From positions 360,778 through 424,777 of the forward strand of contig NZ_FNOS01000002.1 of NCBI RefSeq assembly GCF_900107115.1: 64,000 nt of DNA, written 5' to 3'. The stretch is from Salimicrobium album (lineage in GTDB: Bacteria; Bacillota; Bacilli; Bacillales; Halobacillaceae). The position numbers were made by a program, and so were the translations under genes. Every line of letters begins with the position of its first letter. Within the stretch, counting starts at the first letter, position 1. Positions 9,654-19,248 of this stretch are shown one piece after another. The notes under the pieces are model-generated. The model saw only the letters and a list, made by a program, of their open reading frames with translations, had not been told where the DNA came from and searched no databases.

Positions 9654-11003
9654 ATGAAAGTAGTGAAATTCGGAGGAAGTTCTGTGGCCAGTGGGGCACA
9701 ATTAAAAAAAGTGACGGAAATTCTGGAGAGTGATCCTGAACGGACGGTCGTCGTCGTTTCGGCCCCGGGTAAGCGGACGGCAGATGATGAGAAGGTCACT
9801 GATCTGCTCATTCAGCTGGGGGAATCCGTAGACGACAATCATATGAACGGGGATATTTACGAGAAGGTGAGAAACCGTTTTAAGGAGATTATAGATGACC
9901 TGGATCTTTCGGACAGAACTCTTTCGGAAATTACGAATAAAATTGATGAAGGGATAGCGATGATCAGAGGAGGAGCCGCAAACGGTATAGATGCATTGAA
10001 AGCATGCGGGGAAGACGGGACGGCCCTGATTTTAAGTGCGTTTTTATCCGAAAGGAAGCATAACGCTTCGTATGTCCATCCGAAAGAAGCGGGAATCTTT
10101 CTGAAAGATGAACCGGGGGGTGCTCTTGTACTTGAAGAAAGTTTCGCCCATCTTTATGAATTGCGTAAGAAAGAGGGGATTCTCGTAATACCGGGATTTT
10201 TCGGTTATACGAAAGAAGGGAAGCTTATCACATTCTCACGCGGCGGCTCGGATATCACCGGTTCTATTGTAGCTGCGGGTGTCAAAGCCGATCTTTATGA
10301 AAATTTCACGGACGTTGATTCGGTTTACTGTGTTAACCCGGCTCTTGTTAAGAACCCGAAAGAGATGAAGAATCTGACTTACAGAGAAATGCGCGAGCTT
10401 TCCTATGCAGGGTTTTCTGTATTCCACGATGAAGCACTGATTCCAGCTTTCAAGGAGAAAATACCCGTGTGTATAAAAAATACTAACAATCCGGAAGCAC
10501 CGGGGACTATGATTGTTGCGGAAAGAGAAGATACATGCGGGGATGTAGTCGGCATAGCAAGCGATGACGGATTCGTGACGATATATGTAAGTAAGTATCT
10601 GATGAACCGCGAAATCGGGTTTGGGCGTCGTCTTTTGCATATACTTGAAGATGAAGAAGTCTCTTTTGAACACGCTCCTTCCGGTATAGATGACATGTCC
10701 ATTATTCTCAGGGAAGATGTTCTTCCTCCTCACAAAGAAGAAACCGTAGTAAAAAGGATCAGGGAAGAATTGCAGGTGGATACGGTGGAAATCGAACGTA
10801 ACATGGCGATGATTATGATCGTCGGGGAAGGGATGAATCAGAGAGTGGGAGTTGCCAGCAAAGCTACCAGGGCGTTTGAAAAGGCTGGTGTAAACCTTGA
10901 GATGATCAACCAGGGCTCCTCCGAAGTTTCGATGATGTTCGGTATTCATGAAGATGGGATGGAGAAATCTGTACAGGAACTGTATAAAATGTATTTTTCG
11001 TGA
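9654..11003 (+). CDS. Aspartate kinase, monofunctional (ThrD/YclM type)
   Basis: Phosphorylates L-aspartate, the first step towards lysine, threonine and methionine. The kinase domain starts KVVKFGGSSVAS (2-13) and contains RGGSDITGS (about 200); two ACT domains fill about 300-449 (VGEGMNQRVGVASKAT, VNLEMINQGSSEVSM). The length (449) and continuous frame without an internal start resemble B. subtilis ThrD rather than the LysC type with an internal beta-subunit start. ATG 9654 follows AAAGGGAGCT. It occupies the position after recN where spoIVB-spo0A normally lie and appears monocistronic. Confidence 0.93.
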   Translation: MKVVKFGGSSVASGAQLKKVTEILESDPERTVVVVSAPGKRTADDEKVTDLLIQLGESVDDNHMNGDIYEKVRNRFKEIIDDLDLSDRTLSEITNKIDEGIAMIRGGAANGIDALKACGEDGTALILSAFLSERKHNASYVHPKEAGIFLKDEPGGALVLEESFAHLYELRKKEGILVIPGFFGYTKEGKLITFSRGGSDITGSIVAAGVKADLYENFTDVDSVYCVNPALVKNPKEMKNLTYREMRELSYAGFSVFHDEALIPAFKEKIPVCIKNTNNPEAPGTMIVAEREDTCGDVVGIASDDGFVTIYVSKYLMNREIGFGRRLLHILEDEEVSFEHAPSGIDDMSIILREDVLPPHKEETVVKRIREELQVDTVEIERNMAMIMIVGEGMNQRVGVASKATRAFEKAGVNLEMINQGSSEVSMMFGIHEDGMEKSVQELYKMYFS

Positions 11004-11022
11004 TAATAAAGTTATTGTTTTT

Positions 11023-11056
11023 AAACGAGCAGATTTACTGCTCGTTTATTTTTTGC
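11023..11056 (+). terminator. Terminator after aspartate kinase
   Basis: Stem AAACGAGCAG / CTGCTCGTTT (11023-11032, 11038-11047) with a 5-nt loop, followed by ATTTTTT. It serves the plus strand and overlaps the last codons of the convergent exonuclease gene. Confidence 0.85.
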
Positions 11057-11754
11057 TGAAGCACACTGTAGGAAGTGATAAAATAATCCTTTTCCGCTAT
11101 ACGAAGAAGTTCCGTAAAGAGACGGGCTGTCATCGTTGCGTCGTTTAAAGCATGGTGTCGTTCCAAATTGTGAATGTTGAAATGGTTGAGTAACGGATCC
11201 AGCCGGTGGCTTACACCTGGAAGGGTATATTTCGCCATCATTTGCGAATCGATACATGCAGGAGAGTATTCCGGTAATTTCCAGCGCTTCACCATAGCTC
11301 TCAGGAACCGTACGTCGAAATGGGCCGGATGAGCCACAAGCGTACTGTTTTCAGAGAAGGAGAGAAATTTTTGGAAGCCTGTAATAAAAGATTCGGCACC
11401 CTCAAGGTCTTCTCTCGATAAATTGGTAAGAGAGAGGATATGGTTCGGAACGGGTCTGATCGGTCTGATCAGCTGATGCATTTCCCCGGACTTCTGTCCT
11501 TCCCCATCTATTCTCACAGCCCCGATAGAAAGTACTTCATGCCCTATTTCCGGGAGGAATCCAGTCGTTTCAAGGTCGAACACCGTATACTCCCTTTCTT
11601 TTAGGAAATCCGAACTATTACTTTCCCCTCTGTTCTCCATATAGGTACACAGGTTGTTATATTCCTCGGTTTCAAAGTAAGGTTTCATTTTGAAATAATA
11701 TATAGGTTTTTCTATAAAAATGTATTTTAAAATTTGAAGGTCTACCGGCAGCAT
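11035..11754 (-). CDS. DnaQ-like 3'-5' exonuclease (DEDD family)
   Basis: Predicted 239-residue exonuclease of the epsilon/PolC-type DEDDh superfamily. The first metal-binding motif is VFDLETTGF (about 53-61); VAHPAHFDVRFLR gives the second (about 137-149); HHALNDATMTARL the third (about 197-209). An approximately 50-residue N-terminal extension precedes the domain. The start ATG shares one base with the stop of the upstream DUF294 gene (TAATG), so the two are translationally coupled. Substrate is unknown; housekeeping DnaQ is not implied. Confidence 0.85.
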   Translation of the reverse strand: MLPVDLQILKYIFIEKPIYYFKMKPYFETEEYNNLCTYMENRGESNSSDFLKEREYTVFDLETTGFLPEIGHEVLSIGAVRIDGEGQKSGEMHQLIRPIRPVPNHILSLTNLSREDLEGAESFITGFQKFLSFSENSTLVAHPAHFDVRFLRAMVKRWKLPEYSPACIDSQMMAKYTLPGVSHRLDPLLNHFNIHNLERHHALNDATMTARLFTELLRIAEKDYFITSYSVLQQKINEQ

Positions 11755-13658
11755 TACATCACCCGATTCCGATTATAGCTTAACTCAAGCACCTGCTGAA
11801 GACGCTTCGCTACATTCAATGCTTCTTTCAAAGAACGCCTTTCCTGTTTTTGGAACTTCACAAGAGAGACATAGTTACTGAGGGGAGAACCGTTTTTGAG
11901 TTGCTCAAGATTTAACGTCAGTCGGAACAGCATAAGTCTGTGAAGGGACAGCTTCGCATTTTCCACATCCCGTGGATGAAAGTGATTTTCTTCGGCCAAT
12001 AAAGTCAGACGCTGCACTGTATTATTCACTTCCACCCCGTATTTCATACTGTAAATACGAACAGCATTAACGATCTGCATAGTGGCTGATTTCTTTAAAT
12101 CAAGTAAACGTTTCTTCCCGAAGCCGTTTATACGTCCGAACGGCTGTACCGGAACGCGGAATCTCAAAGTATCTTTCATAAGCAGCTGGTGGAGTCCGAG
12201 AGAATTTTTCACTTTATTGGATACGTATTTTTTCAACTCATAGGCAAGCGTGTAGTCACCGAACACAGGGCGGAAATCCATGAAAATCGTAAAATCCCTT
12301 ATTTCTTCGGCATCCAGTTTTTTTATCCATTCATCCACGCTTGTTCTCCACTCCTGTTCGTTTTTTCTCCATTTTCTTTCTTTAGCCATAATCCCGCCGC
12401 TGCAGTAGGGAAAACCGCACTCATCCAGCATGTCATTGATTCTCTTCGTGAAGCGGGAAAAGTAGGCTTCAATCTTCTCTTTGTTTCTGGAGGATTCATA
12501 ATCGGCGAGAATGATGCCATTATCCTGATCGGTGGAAAACGTCTGTTCTTTCCGCCCGCCGCTTCCCATAATTAAAAAACAGTAGTTGATAGGAGGCGCA
12601 CCGTAGCCGAGACTAACCATTTCATCTTCTGCAAGCTGGATGATCTGCTTGTGGATGCGATCGTTATAGTTGGTTATTAACTCAGCGATGTGATAAGCAA
12701 GCATCTGATCATCGATAAGACTTCGTACAAACTCCTGAAATCTTTTGTTGTACACGGGAGAAAGTTTCACTAATTCTTCCAGTGTTTTGGCATTTGAAAT
12801 TCTGTACGTCAGGTCGAAGTAGACAGACTGATTAATCTGAATGAACGAAGATTGCCTTAAAATTCCGGCTACCTGATCTTTGTGCATAACAGGAATAACG
12901 GTGGCAGGGTGGTGTTTTAAAAAGCTTAGTGCATCAAAAATGAAATCCTGCTCACCTACACTGAAGTTTTCATCCTTCATATACTTACTGACGGAAGAGT
13001 AAGACTCGCCATTCATAAAAGCTTCCACGATTTCGTGGTAACTGATCATACCTTTGAAATTTTGTCTGTTTTCCGATACGAGAAGACCTTCCACCTCTTC
13101 CTCGCGCAGCACCTGGGCGGCTTCGGCTATAGTGCAGGACGGCTGGATGAATACCGGTTTCTCCATGTATTTCTTGATGCGTTCTTTGAAAAGACCGTTT
13201 TCATTTTCTTCTTCTTCGTCAGAACTTTTATACTTGACTTCATCGTAAAGACTTTTCGTCAAACCGCTTAGCCTATCGAGAATAACATTCGAAAATGTCG
13301 GATTGTCTTTCATTATTTTCAGGAAGGAAGCACGTTTAAGCTTTAAAGTCTGGACGGGTTCAAGGCATCTGACCGAGAAACGCATTTTTTCACTTGTCAA
13401 TAGAACCATGAGGCCGATGAGATCACCGGGGTAAAAATAACGGATCGAATGCTGTGTCCCGTCTGCACGATGCATAATGCTGTCGGCCAGGCCTTCGATC
13501 AGTATGTGTACGTCCGTTTCGCTCTGATCTTCGTGGATGACGAATTCATTTTTTGAGTACTCTTCTCGGGTTGACTCTCTGAAGAGCTCCGAAAACTCTT
13601 CTTCGTCCAGCAGTTCGAACGGATATTGATGTCTCCAAACGTCTATATTCACTTCCAT
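11754..13658 (-). CDS. cNMP-binding/CBS/DUF294 nucleotidyltransferase-like protein
   Basis: A 634-residue multidomain protein. In order: a cyclic-nucleotide-binding-like domain (about 20-125), a CBS pair (about 160-275), a DUF294 nucleotidyltransferase core with GSGGRKEQTFSTDQDNG (about 370-386, the G-S and D-x-D nucleotidyltransferase signature), and a helical DUF294 C-terminal domain. Such proteins are predicted signal-responsive transferases; the substrate is not known. ATG 13658 is chosen because AAAGGGAG lies 6 nt upstream; a further 22 in-frame codons upstream have no such site. It is coupled to the exonuclease gene, a recurring pairing in bacteria. Confidence 0.85.
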   Translation of the reverse strand: MEVNIDVWRHQYPFELLDEEEFSELFRESTREEYSKNEFVIHEDQSETDVHILIEGLADSIMHRADGTQHSIRYFYPGDLIGLMVLLTSEKMRFSVRCLEPVQTLKLKRASFLKIMKDNPTFSNVILDRLSGLTKSLYDEVKYKSSDEEEENENGLFKERIKKYMEKPVFIQPSCTIAEAAQVLREEEVEGLLVSENRQNFKGMISYHEIVEAFMNGESYSSVSKYMKDENFSVGEQDFIFDALSFLKHHPATVIPVMHKDQVAGILRQSSFIQINQSVYFDLTYRISNAKTLEELVKLSPVYNKRFQEFVRSLIDDQMLAYHIAELITNYNDRIHKQIIQLAEDEMVSLGYGAPPINYCFLIMGSGGRKEQTFSTDQDNGIILADYESSRNKEKIEAYFSRFTKRINDMLDECGFPYCSGGIMAKERKWRKNEQEWRTSVDEWIKKLDAEEIRDFTIFMDFRPVFGDYTLAYELKKYVSNKVKNSLGLHQLLMKDTLRFRVPVQPFGRINGFGKKRLLDLKKSATMQIVNAVRIYSMKYGVEVNNTVQRLTLLAEENHFHPRDVENAKLSLHRLMLFRLTLNLEQLKNGSPLSNYVSLVKFQKQERRSLKEALNVAKRLQQVLELSYNRNRVM

Positions 13659-13698
13659 AGATAACTCCCTTTCTGAAGAAAAATTAAAGATACTGCAC

Positions 13699-13731
13699 GG
13701 GAACAAAAAAGTAGAGCTTTTCAAGCTCTAC
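13699..13731 (-). terminator. Terminator after DUF2627 gene
   Basis: On the minus strand, GTAGAGCTT-gaa-AAGCTCTAC (13711-13731) is followed by TTTTTTG. The stem begins inside the DUF2627 stop codon and separates it from the DUF294 gene. Confidence 0.85.
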
Positions 13732-13961
13732 CTGTTTTCAAAACGGCCTTTCGTTTTGTTTCTTTTTCTGTCGCGATGCAGAATGAATCCTCCGATGAAA
13801 AAGAGGCCGCCGATTACAAATATAACTCCTGCCACACCCTGGAGGAACAGGTGGAGAAAGATTGGTTGTAGCTCGCCGAATAAGGAATCCCTGATAAGTT
13901 TAATTCCATAGACTGCAAGAACCCCGGGTGCCACTAATATAAGCAGTGCAACTAAACGCAT
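13728..13961 (-). CDS. yqzF: DUF2627 membrane protein (YqzF-like)
   Basis: 77-residue protein with two hydrophobic segments (about 3-23 and 38-62) and a basic C-terminal tail (HRDRKRNKTKGRFENR). Size, topology and position beside the bkd regulator match B. subtilis YqzF (DUF2627). Function unknown. It is divergent from the bkd regulator and has AAGGAG just before its ATG. Confidence 0.8.
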   Translation of the reverse strand: MRLVALLILVAPGVLAVYGIKLIRDSLFGELQPIFLHLFLQGVAGVIFVIGGLFFIGGFILHRDRKRNKTKGRFENR

Positions 13962-14034
13962 ATGCTGTACTCCTTTTTTCTTAACATTATTCTCAGTATA
14001 GCAAAAATTATGTAACTAGGGAAAAGTTTCACTA

Positions 14035-14074
14035 TTGCTAAAGTGTGCATAATCATTTATGATTTAAGTGTGCA
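14035..14074 (+). promoter_or_regulatory. Candidate promoter and operator for the bkd operon
   Basis: TTGCTA (14035-14040), 17 nt, TATGAT (14058-14063) resembles a SigA promoter. It is overlaid by direct repeats of AAGTGTGCA at 14041-14049 and 14066-14074 and an inverted repeat AATCAT-tt-ATGATT (14051-14064). The repeats sit in the spacer and at the predicted start, a layout suited to a dimeric regulator. No -24/-12 (GG-N10-GC) sigma-54 element is seen in this gap. Confidence 0.5.
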
Positions 14075-14097
14075 AAAAGTTGCAGGGTGTGATGAAA

Positions 14098-16140
14098 ATG
14101 AAACGTGTAATTATAGTAGGTGCCGGAACCGGGGGAAGTGCTCTATTGAATCTGCTGAAAGAAACGGATCAGATAGAGATTGTAGCGATTACCGATATAA
14201 ATCCCGGGGCTGTAGGTCTGCAAAAAGCTGCGGAATTCGGCATTCCGTTCGGGGAGAACTGGGAACACTGGATGGACGAATCGGTTGATATAATTTTCGA
14301 GGCGACCGGGGAAGAAGAAGTCTTCAAAGAGCTGCAAAGAAGGACTTCTAAAGATATAGTTGTCGTTCCCGGAGCGATTGCTTACGTTATATCCGCGCTG
14401 CTTGAAGAGAAGAATTCACTTATCTCCGAAAAAAGTGAACAGGCGCATAATCAGGATTTGATTCTGAACAGTATCCACGATGGAATGATCGTCATAGATT
14501 CTCACAACAAAGTGGTTTTTATCAATCAGAGTTCCGAAAGAATACTACATACCACCAAAGAGCAGGTGGTTGGTCGTCCTGTAACAGATGTGATACCGCT
14601 TACAAAACTTCCCGAGTTACTTACGACGAAAGAGAAACAGATAAATAAAGAAGTATCCCTACCGAATGGTAAAAAACTTCTATCCACAAGAATTCCGATG
14701 GTTGATGCTTCGGGCAACATCATAGGGGCATACGCTATATTCAAAGACATCACAGAAGCGGTGGCACTCGCCGAAGAACTGACGGACATTAAAGAAGTAA
14801 CGACCATGCTGGAAGCTATCATCAATTCATCGGAAGAAGCCATCTCCGTAGTAGATGAAAAAGGAAATGGCCTGATGATCAATCCTGCATACACTAAAAT
14901 CACCGGTCTCACAGAACCGCAGGTGATAGGCAAACCGGCAACTGCCGACATCTCAGAAGGTGAAAGTATGCATATGCAGGTGTTGCGTACCGGAGAACCC
15001 GTAAGAGGAGTACAGATGAAAGTCGGTCCTAAAAAGAGGGATGTCCTTGTAAACGTAGCTCCGATAATCGTGGAAGATGTAATTAAAGGCAGTGTGGGAG
15101 TTCTGCATGACGTTTCGGAACTTTATCAGTTGAATGAAGAGTTGTCCAAAGCGAAACAGCTCATCAGAAGTTTAAAAGCTTCCTATACCTTCAAAGATTT
15201 GTTGGGTAAATCGGAAGCGCTTCAATTAGTCATCGACCAGGCCAAAATAGCTGCCAATACTTCCGTGACCGTTCTTCTGCGTGGGGAGTCCGGAACGGGG
15301 AAGGAACTTCTGGCTCATGCCATACATCATGAAAGTGAACGTTCCGAACGTAAATTCATTAGAATCAACTGCGCCACTATGGCACATGATTATATAGAGG
15401 AAGAGTTATTCGGGGTGGCAGGCTCCCCCGGCAGAGAAGGTTACTTCGAAGAAGCTCATAAAGGCACTCTGTTTTTGGATGAAATTGGGGAACTGCCCGT
15501 TAAAATACAGGCTAAACTGTTGAGGGTACTGCAGGAAAAAGAAGTGAAAAGACTCGGGAGCAGCCGCGCCAGCAAAATTGATGTAAGGATCATAGCAGCT
15601 ACGAACATGAACCTGGAAAAAGCTATCGGTAACGAGTTCTTCAGGGAAGACCTCTATTACCGTCTGAACAAACTGCCGATACATATCCCCCCTCTCCGGG
15701 AAAGGAAAGAAGATCTCGTCGAACTCATCCCTTTTCTTCTGGAAAAGTTGAATGATGCCTACGGACGCAAAGTGGAGGAAGTCGACAGGGGAGCCTTCGA
15801 AAGGCTGATGAATTATGAGTGGCCGGGAAATATAAGGGAACTCGAAAACATTCTTGGAAGAGCATTCATAAATATGGAACACTCCGGTACGGTGATAAGA
15901 ACTCACCATATCCCCGCTTTGAGCAGTGATATTACTGCCGAATTCAATAAAAGAGCAGAATGGGAGGACTTCCAGCTTCAGGAAGTGGTCGAACAGTATG
16001 AAAAACAGGTGCTCGTACAGGCGTATCGCACTCATAATTTCAATAAGACAAGAACGGCCAAAGCATTAGGGGTGTCTCTCCGGAATCTCTACTACAAGCT
16101 TGATAAATACGGGTTAAGCAAGAACGATAATAAAGAGTAG
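14098..16140 (+). CDS. bkdR: BkdR-like AAA+ regulator lacking the GAFTGA loop
   Basis: Transcription regulator, placed as BkdR is in B. subtilis. Domains: an N-terminal Rossmann-like fold with GAGTGGSALL (about 8-17), two PAS domains (about 120-225 and 235-350), an AAA+ module with Walker A RGESGTGKE (about 396) and Walker B TLFLDEIGELP (about 455), and a C-terminal Fis-type helix-turn-helix (TRTAKALGVSLRNLYYKL). Where sigma-54 activators have the GAFTGA loop, this protein reads LFGVAGSPGREGYFEEA, about eight residues shorter and with no GAFTGA. It may therefore not remodel sigma-54 holoenzyme, like TyrR. ATG 14098 gives 8-nt spacing from AGGGTG; ATG 14092 is an alternative. Only 11 nt separate it from ptb, unlike B. 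subtilis, where a sigma-L promoter intervenes. Confidence 0.88.
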   Translation: MKRVIIVGAGTGGSALLNLLKETDQIEIVAITDINPGAVGLQKAAEFGIPFGENWEHWMDESVDIIFEATGEEEVFKELQRRTSKDIVVVPGAIAYVISALLEEKNSLISEKSEQAHNQDLILNSIHDGMIVIDSHNKVVFINQSSERILHTTKEQVVGRPVTDVIPLTKLPELLTTKEKQINKEVSLPNGKKLLSTRIPMVDASGNIIGAYAIFKDITEAVALAEELTDIKEVTTMLEAIINSSEEAISVVDEKGNGLMINPAYTKITGLTEPQVIGKPATADISEGESMHMQVLRTGEPVRGVQMKVGPKKRDVLVNVAPIIVEDVIKGSVGVLHDVSELYQLNEELSKAKQLIRSLKASYTFKDLLGKSEALQLVIDQAKIAANTSVTVLLRGESGTGKELLAHAIHHESERSERKFIRINCATMAHDYIEEELFGVAGSPGREGYFEEAHKGTLFLDEIGELPVKIQAKLLRVLQEKEVKRLGSSRASKIDVRIIAATNMNLEKAIGNEFFREDLYYRLNKLPIHIPPLRERKEDLVELIPFLLEKLNDAYGRKVEEVDRGAFERLMNYEWPGNIRELENILGRAFINMEHSGTVIRTHHIPALSSDITAEFNKRAEWEDFQLQEVVEQYEKQVLVQAYRTHNFNKTRTAKALGVSLRNLYYKLDKYGLSKNDNKE

Positions 16141-16151
16141 GAGGTGGGGCA

Positions 16152-17045
16152 ATGAAACGACTGGATCAGCTGCTGCATAAATCGAATGTCAACAGGCGCA
16201 CGGTAGCCGTAGCTCAGGCGGATGAACCAGGGATTTTAAAAACAGTGGCTCGTGCAGTGGAAGAGGAGTTGTGTAATTTCCGCCTGTTCGGAGACAAGGA
16301 GAAAATTGAGAGCATCGCTTCGGAAAACGGTATCTCTCTTAAACAGGGAGTAACTATAGAGAATGTTTCTTCCCGCAGCGCTTCAGAGATGGCTGTAAAA
16401 GCGGTGAGCGAAAATGCGGCAGATGTTCTTATGAAGGGCCACGTAGACACGGGCACACTTATGAAACAGGCCCTCCACAGGGACTATGGGCTGAAAGGGA
16501 ACAAAATACTTTCTCACGTTGCGCTTTTCGATTTCCCGGAATACGAAAAAGTCCTGTTCCTTACCGATTCCGCAATGAATATCAGTCCGGATCTCCACGA
16601 GAAGAAACAGATAATCGAAAATGCCGCACACATTGCCCGCAGGACGGGTATTGATGAACCTCTCATAGCTCCGCTGGCTGCTATTGAAACGGTGAATACA
16701 TCGATGGAAGCTACTACCGACGCAGCACTGCTCAGTCAAATGAATGCTCGGGGACAAATAGCTGGATGTATCGTCGACGGCCCGCTGGCTTTCGACAACG
16801 CGATCAACGAAGAGGCTGCCAGGAAGAAAGGTATTACTTCCAGGGTAGCGGGTCATGCTGATATATTAGTAGCACCTGATATTGAGGTGGCTAATGTATT
16901 ATATAAATCTTTTGTATTTTTTGGACAGGCAAGGGTAGCGGGGATTATTGCAGGAGCTCGGGCGCCGATAGTTTTGACTTCGAGATCCGACAGTACCGAG
17001 AATAAGCTGTTTTCACTGGCACTTGCCATAAATGAGGAGGAATAA
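16152..17045 (+). CDS. ptb: Ptb, phosphate butyryl/branched-acyl transferase
   Basis: Converts isobutyryl-, isovaleryl- or 2-methylbutyryl-CoA to the acyl phosphate, allowing Buk to make ATP. 297 residues; [17 protein letters not shown] (about 95-111) and the C-terminal VGGII-like [21 protein letters not shown] (about 258-278) are typical of the phosphotransacetylase family. ATG 16152 follows AGGAGGTGGGG. First catabolic gene of an eight-gene run with very short gaps. Confidence 0.93.
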   Translation: MKRLDQLLHKSNVNRRTVAVAQADEPGILKTVARAVEEELCNFRLFGDKEKIESIASENGISLKQGVTIENVSSRSASEMAVKAVSENAADVLMKGHVDTGTLMKQALHRDYGLKGNKILSHVALFDFPEYEKVLFLTDSAMNISPDLHEKKQIIENAAHIARRTGIDEPLIAPLAAIETVNTSMEATTDAALLSQMNARGQIAGCIVDGPLAFDNAINEEAARKKGITSRVAGHADILVAPDIEVANVLYKSFVFFGQARVAGIIAGARAPIVLTSRSDSTENKLFSLALAINEEE

Positions 17046-17047
17046 TA

Positions 17048-18145
17048 ATGGAAATCTTTAACTACATGGAAACGTACGATTATGAGCAACTTGTATTCTG
17101 TCACGATAAGACTTCGGGTCTGAAAGCGATCATTGCTATTCACGACACTACTCTTGGCCCTGCACTGGGTGGAACAAGGATGTGGACGTATAAAACCGAG
17201 GAAGAAGCAGTGGAAGATGCCTTAAGACTTGCTAAAGGAATGACTTACAAAAACGCAGCAGCAGGACTGAATCTCGGAGGAGGTAAAACAGTAATTATCG
17301 GGGATCCTAAAACCGAGAAAAACGAAGAAATGTTCCGGGCGTTCGGCCGTTATATCCAGGGGCTTGGCGGACGTTATATTACTGCGGAAGATGTAGGTAC
17401 GACCGTGCAGGATATGGATCTTATTTATCAGGAAACTAATTTTGTGACCGGAATTTCTTCCACCTCCGGAGCTTCCGGTAACCCTTCCCCGATTACTGCC
17501 TATGGAGTCTACAGAGGAATGAAAGCGGCTGCCAAAGAAGGCTTCGGTACTGATGATCTTAATGGCCGAACAGTAGCTGTTCAGGGAGTGGGTAACGTAG
17601 CATACAATCTCTGCCGTTATCTGCACGAGGAAGGCGCGAACCTGATTGTTACCGATATTAATAAAGAAGCAGTAGCAAGAGCCCGCGACGAATTTGGGGC
17701 GCGCGTCGTCGAACCTGATGAAATCTATGACGTGGATTGCGATATTTACGCCCCTTGTGCCCTTGGAGCTACCTTGAACGATGACACGATTCCAAGAATC
17801 AAAGCGAAAGTGATCGCGGGTGCTGCCAACAACCAGCTCAAAGATTCAAGTCATGGAGAAACGCTGCATAAAAAAGGTGTTATCTACACTCCGGACTATG
17901 TATTGAATGCCGGCGGAGTCATTAACGTGGCTGATGAACTGAACGGCTACAATAAAGACCGGGCTATGAAGAAAGTGGAAACTATTTATGATAACGTCAG
18001 TCAGGTATTCGAAATATCGAGAAGAGATAACATACCGACGAACGAAGCTGCGGACCGGCTTGCCGAAGAGCGGATCGAAAGAATGAGACATTCCAGAAGT
18101 CAGTTCCTTCACAGCGAAAAACATATACTGAAAAACCGTATCTAA
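17048..18145 (+). CDS. bcd: Leucine/branched-chain amino acid dehydrogenase
   Basis: NAD-dependent oxidative deamination of leucine, valine and isoleucine to keto acids, which feed the BKD complex. 365 residues. GGTRMW and the [11 protein letters not shown] stretch contain the catalytic lysines (about 68 and 80); [13 protein letters not shown] (about 180) is the NAD-binding glycine motif. Starts 3 nt after ptb, behind GAGGAGGA. Confidence 0.95.
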   Translation: MEIFNYMETYDYEQLVFCHDKTSGLKAIIAIHDTTLGPALGGTRMWTYKTEEEAVEDALRLAKGMTYKNAAAGLNLGGGKTVIIGDPKTEKNEEMFRAFGRYIQGLGGRYITAEDVGTTVQDMDLIYQETNFVTGISSTSGASGNPSPITAYGVYRGMKAAAKEGFGTDDLNGRTVAVQGVGNVAYNLCRYLHEEGANLIVTDINKEAVARARDEFGARVVEPDEIYDVDCDIYAPCALGATLNDDTIPRIKAKVIAGAANNQLKDSSHGETLHKKGVIYTPDYVLNAGGVINVADELNGYNKDRAMKKVETIYDNVSQVFEISRRDNIPTNEAADRLAEERIERMRHSRSQFLHSEKHILKNRI

Positions 18146-18158
18146 GAGGAGAGCGCTT

Positions 18159-19229
18159 ATGGAGTTTCATACACTGGTAATAAACCCGGGGTCCACCTCG
18201 ACAAAAGCTGCTCTTTTCAAAAACAGTACCCCGGAATGGGAAGAGACCATCCGGCACGGGCAGGATGAACTGAAACAGTTTAGACGCCTGATGGATCAGT
18301 ATCCGTTCAGAAAGCAGCTGATCCTTGGACTATTAGAAGAAAAAGGGTTCCGGGCAGATAAGTTAGATGCAGTATGTGGCCGGGGCGGGCTGTTAAAGCC
18401 CATTCCCGGCGGCACTTATGAAGTTAATGATTCTATGCGAGATGATTTGAGAAAGGGATACAACGGGGAGCACGCCTCCAATCTGGGCGGTCTCATAGCT
18501 CATGATATTGCAGTGGAGGTGGAAGCGAAAGCATTTATCGTTGATCCGGTAGTAGTTGATGAACTGGATGAAAAAGCCCGTCTTTCGGGAGTTCCCGAGT
18601 TACCGAGGAAGAGCATTTTCCACGCTTTGAATCAGAAAGCCGTAGCCAGACGCGCCTGCAGGGAATTAAATCTGACATATGAAGAAGCCAACCTTATAGT
18701 CGCCCACATGGGGGGCGGGATAACGGTAGGGGCTCACCGCGGCGGTAAAGTGGTGGATGTCAATAACGGTCTTCACGGGGAAGGACCATATTCTCCTGAA
18801 AGAGCCGGGACAGTACCGGCAGGGGACCTGGTTCAGTTGAGTCTCTCCGGCGATTATTTTCTCGATGAGGTCATGAGGAAACTTATCGGCAAAGGAGGAC
18901 TCACGGCTTATCTTGGTACGAGTGATGCAGTGGAAATAGAGGACAGGATAGGAAAAGGCGACAGGGAGGCCAGACTTGTTTACGAAGGTATGGCCTATCA
19001 GGTAGCTAAAGAAATTGGAAGTCTCAGCGTACTTTTCGGCGGGACGATTGATGCAGTAATACTTACGGGAGGGCTCGCTTACGGTAAAGAATTTACCGGC
19101 TGGATCGAGGAGAAAGTTTCCTGGATCGGCAAAGTGATGGTTTTTCCCGGTGAAGATGAGATGTCGGCGTTAAACGAAGGCGCTCTTCGCGTACTTAAAG
19201 GGGAAGAAGAAGCAAAAGTGTATTCTTGA
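18159..19229 (+). CDS. buk: Butyrate/branched-chain fatty acid kinase
   Basis: Transfers phosphate from the branched acyl phosphate to ADP, releasing the free acid. 356 residues of the acetate/butyrate kinase family: the N-terminal [12 protein letters not shown] (about 8-19) is the ATPase-fold phosphate loop, and [20 protein letters not shown] (about 182-201) the second. Strong AGAGGAGAG site before ATG 18159. Part of the bkd operon. Confidence 0.94.
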   Translation: MEFHTLVINPGSTSTKAALFKNSTPEWEETIRHGQDELKQFRRLMDQYPFRKQLILGLLEEKGFRADKLDAVCGRGGLLKPIPGGTYEVNDSMRDDLRKGYNGEHASNLGGLIAHDIAVEVEAKAFIVDPVVVDELDEKARLSGVPELPRKSIFHALNQKAVARRACRELNLTYEEANLIVAHMGGGITVGAHRGGKVVDVNNGLHGEGPYSPERAGTVPAGDLVQLSLSGDYFLDEVMRKLIGKGGLTAYLGTSDAVEIEDRIGKGDREARLVYEGMAYQVAKEIGSLSVLFGGTIDAVILTGGLAYGKEFTGWIEEKVSWIGKVMVFPGEDEMSALNEGALRVLKGEEEAKVYS

Positions 19230-19248
19230 AGATAGGGGATGATTAATA

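Noticed and set aside
10236-10949. Long minus-strand frame (237 codons) inside the aspartate kinase gene
   Set aside because: Antisense shadow of a well-conserved gene; histidine- and phenylalanine-rich translation typical of such shadows, with no ribosome-binding site.
16060-16151. Sigma-54 (-24/-12) promoter between the bkd regulator and ptb
   Set aside because: No GG-N10-GC pattern in the end of the regulator gene or the 11-nt gap.
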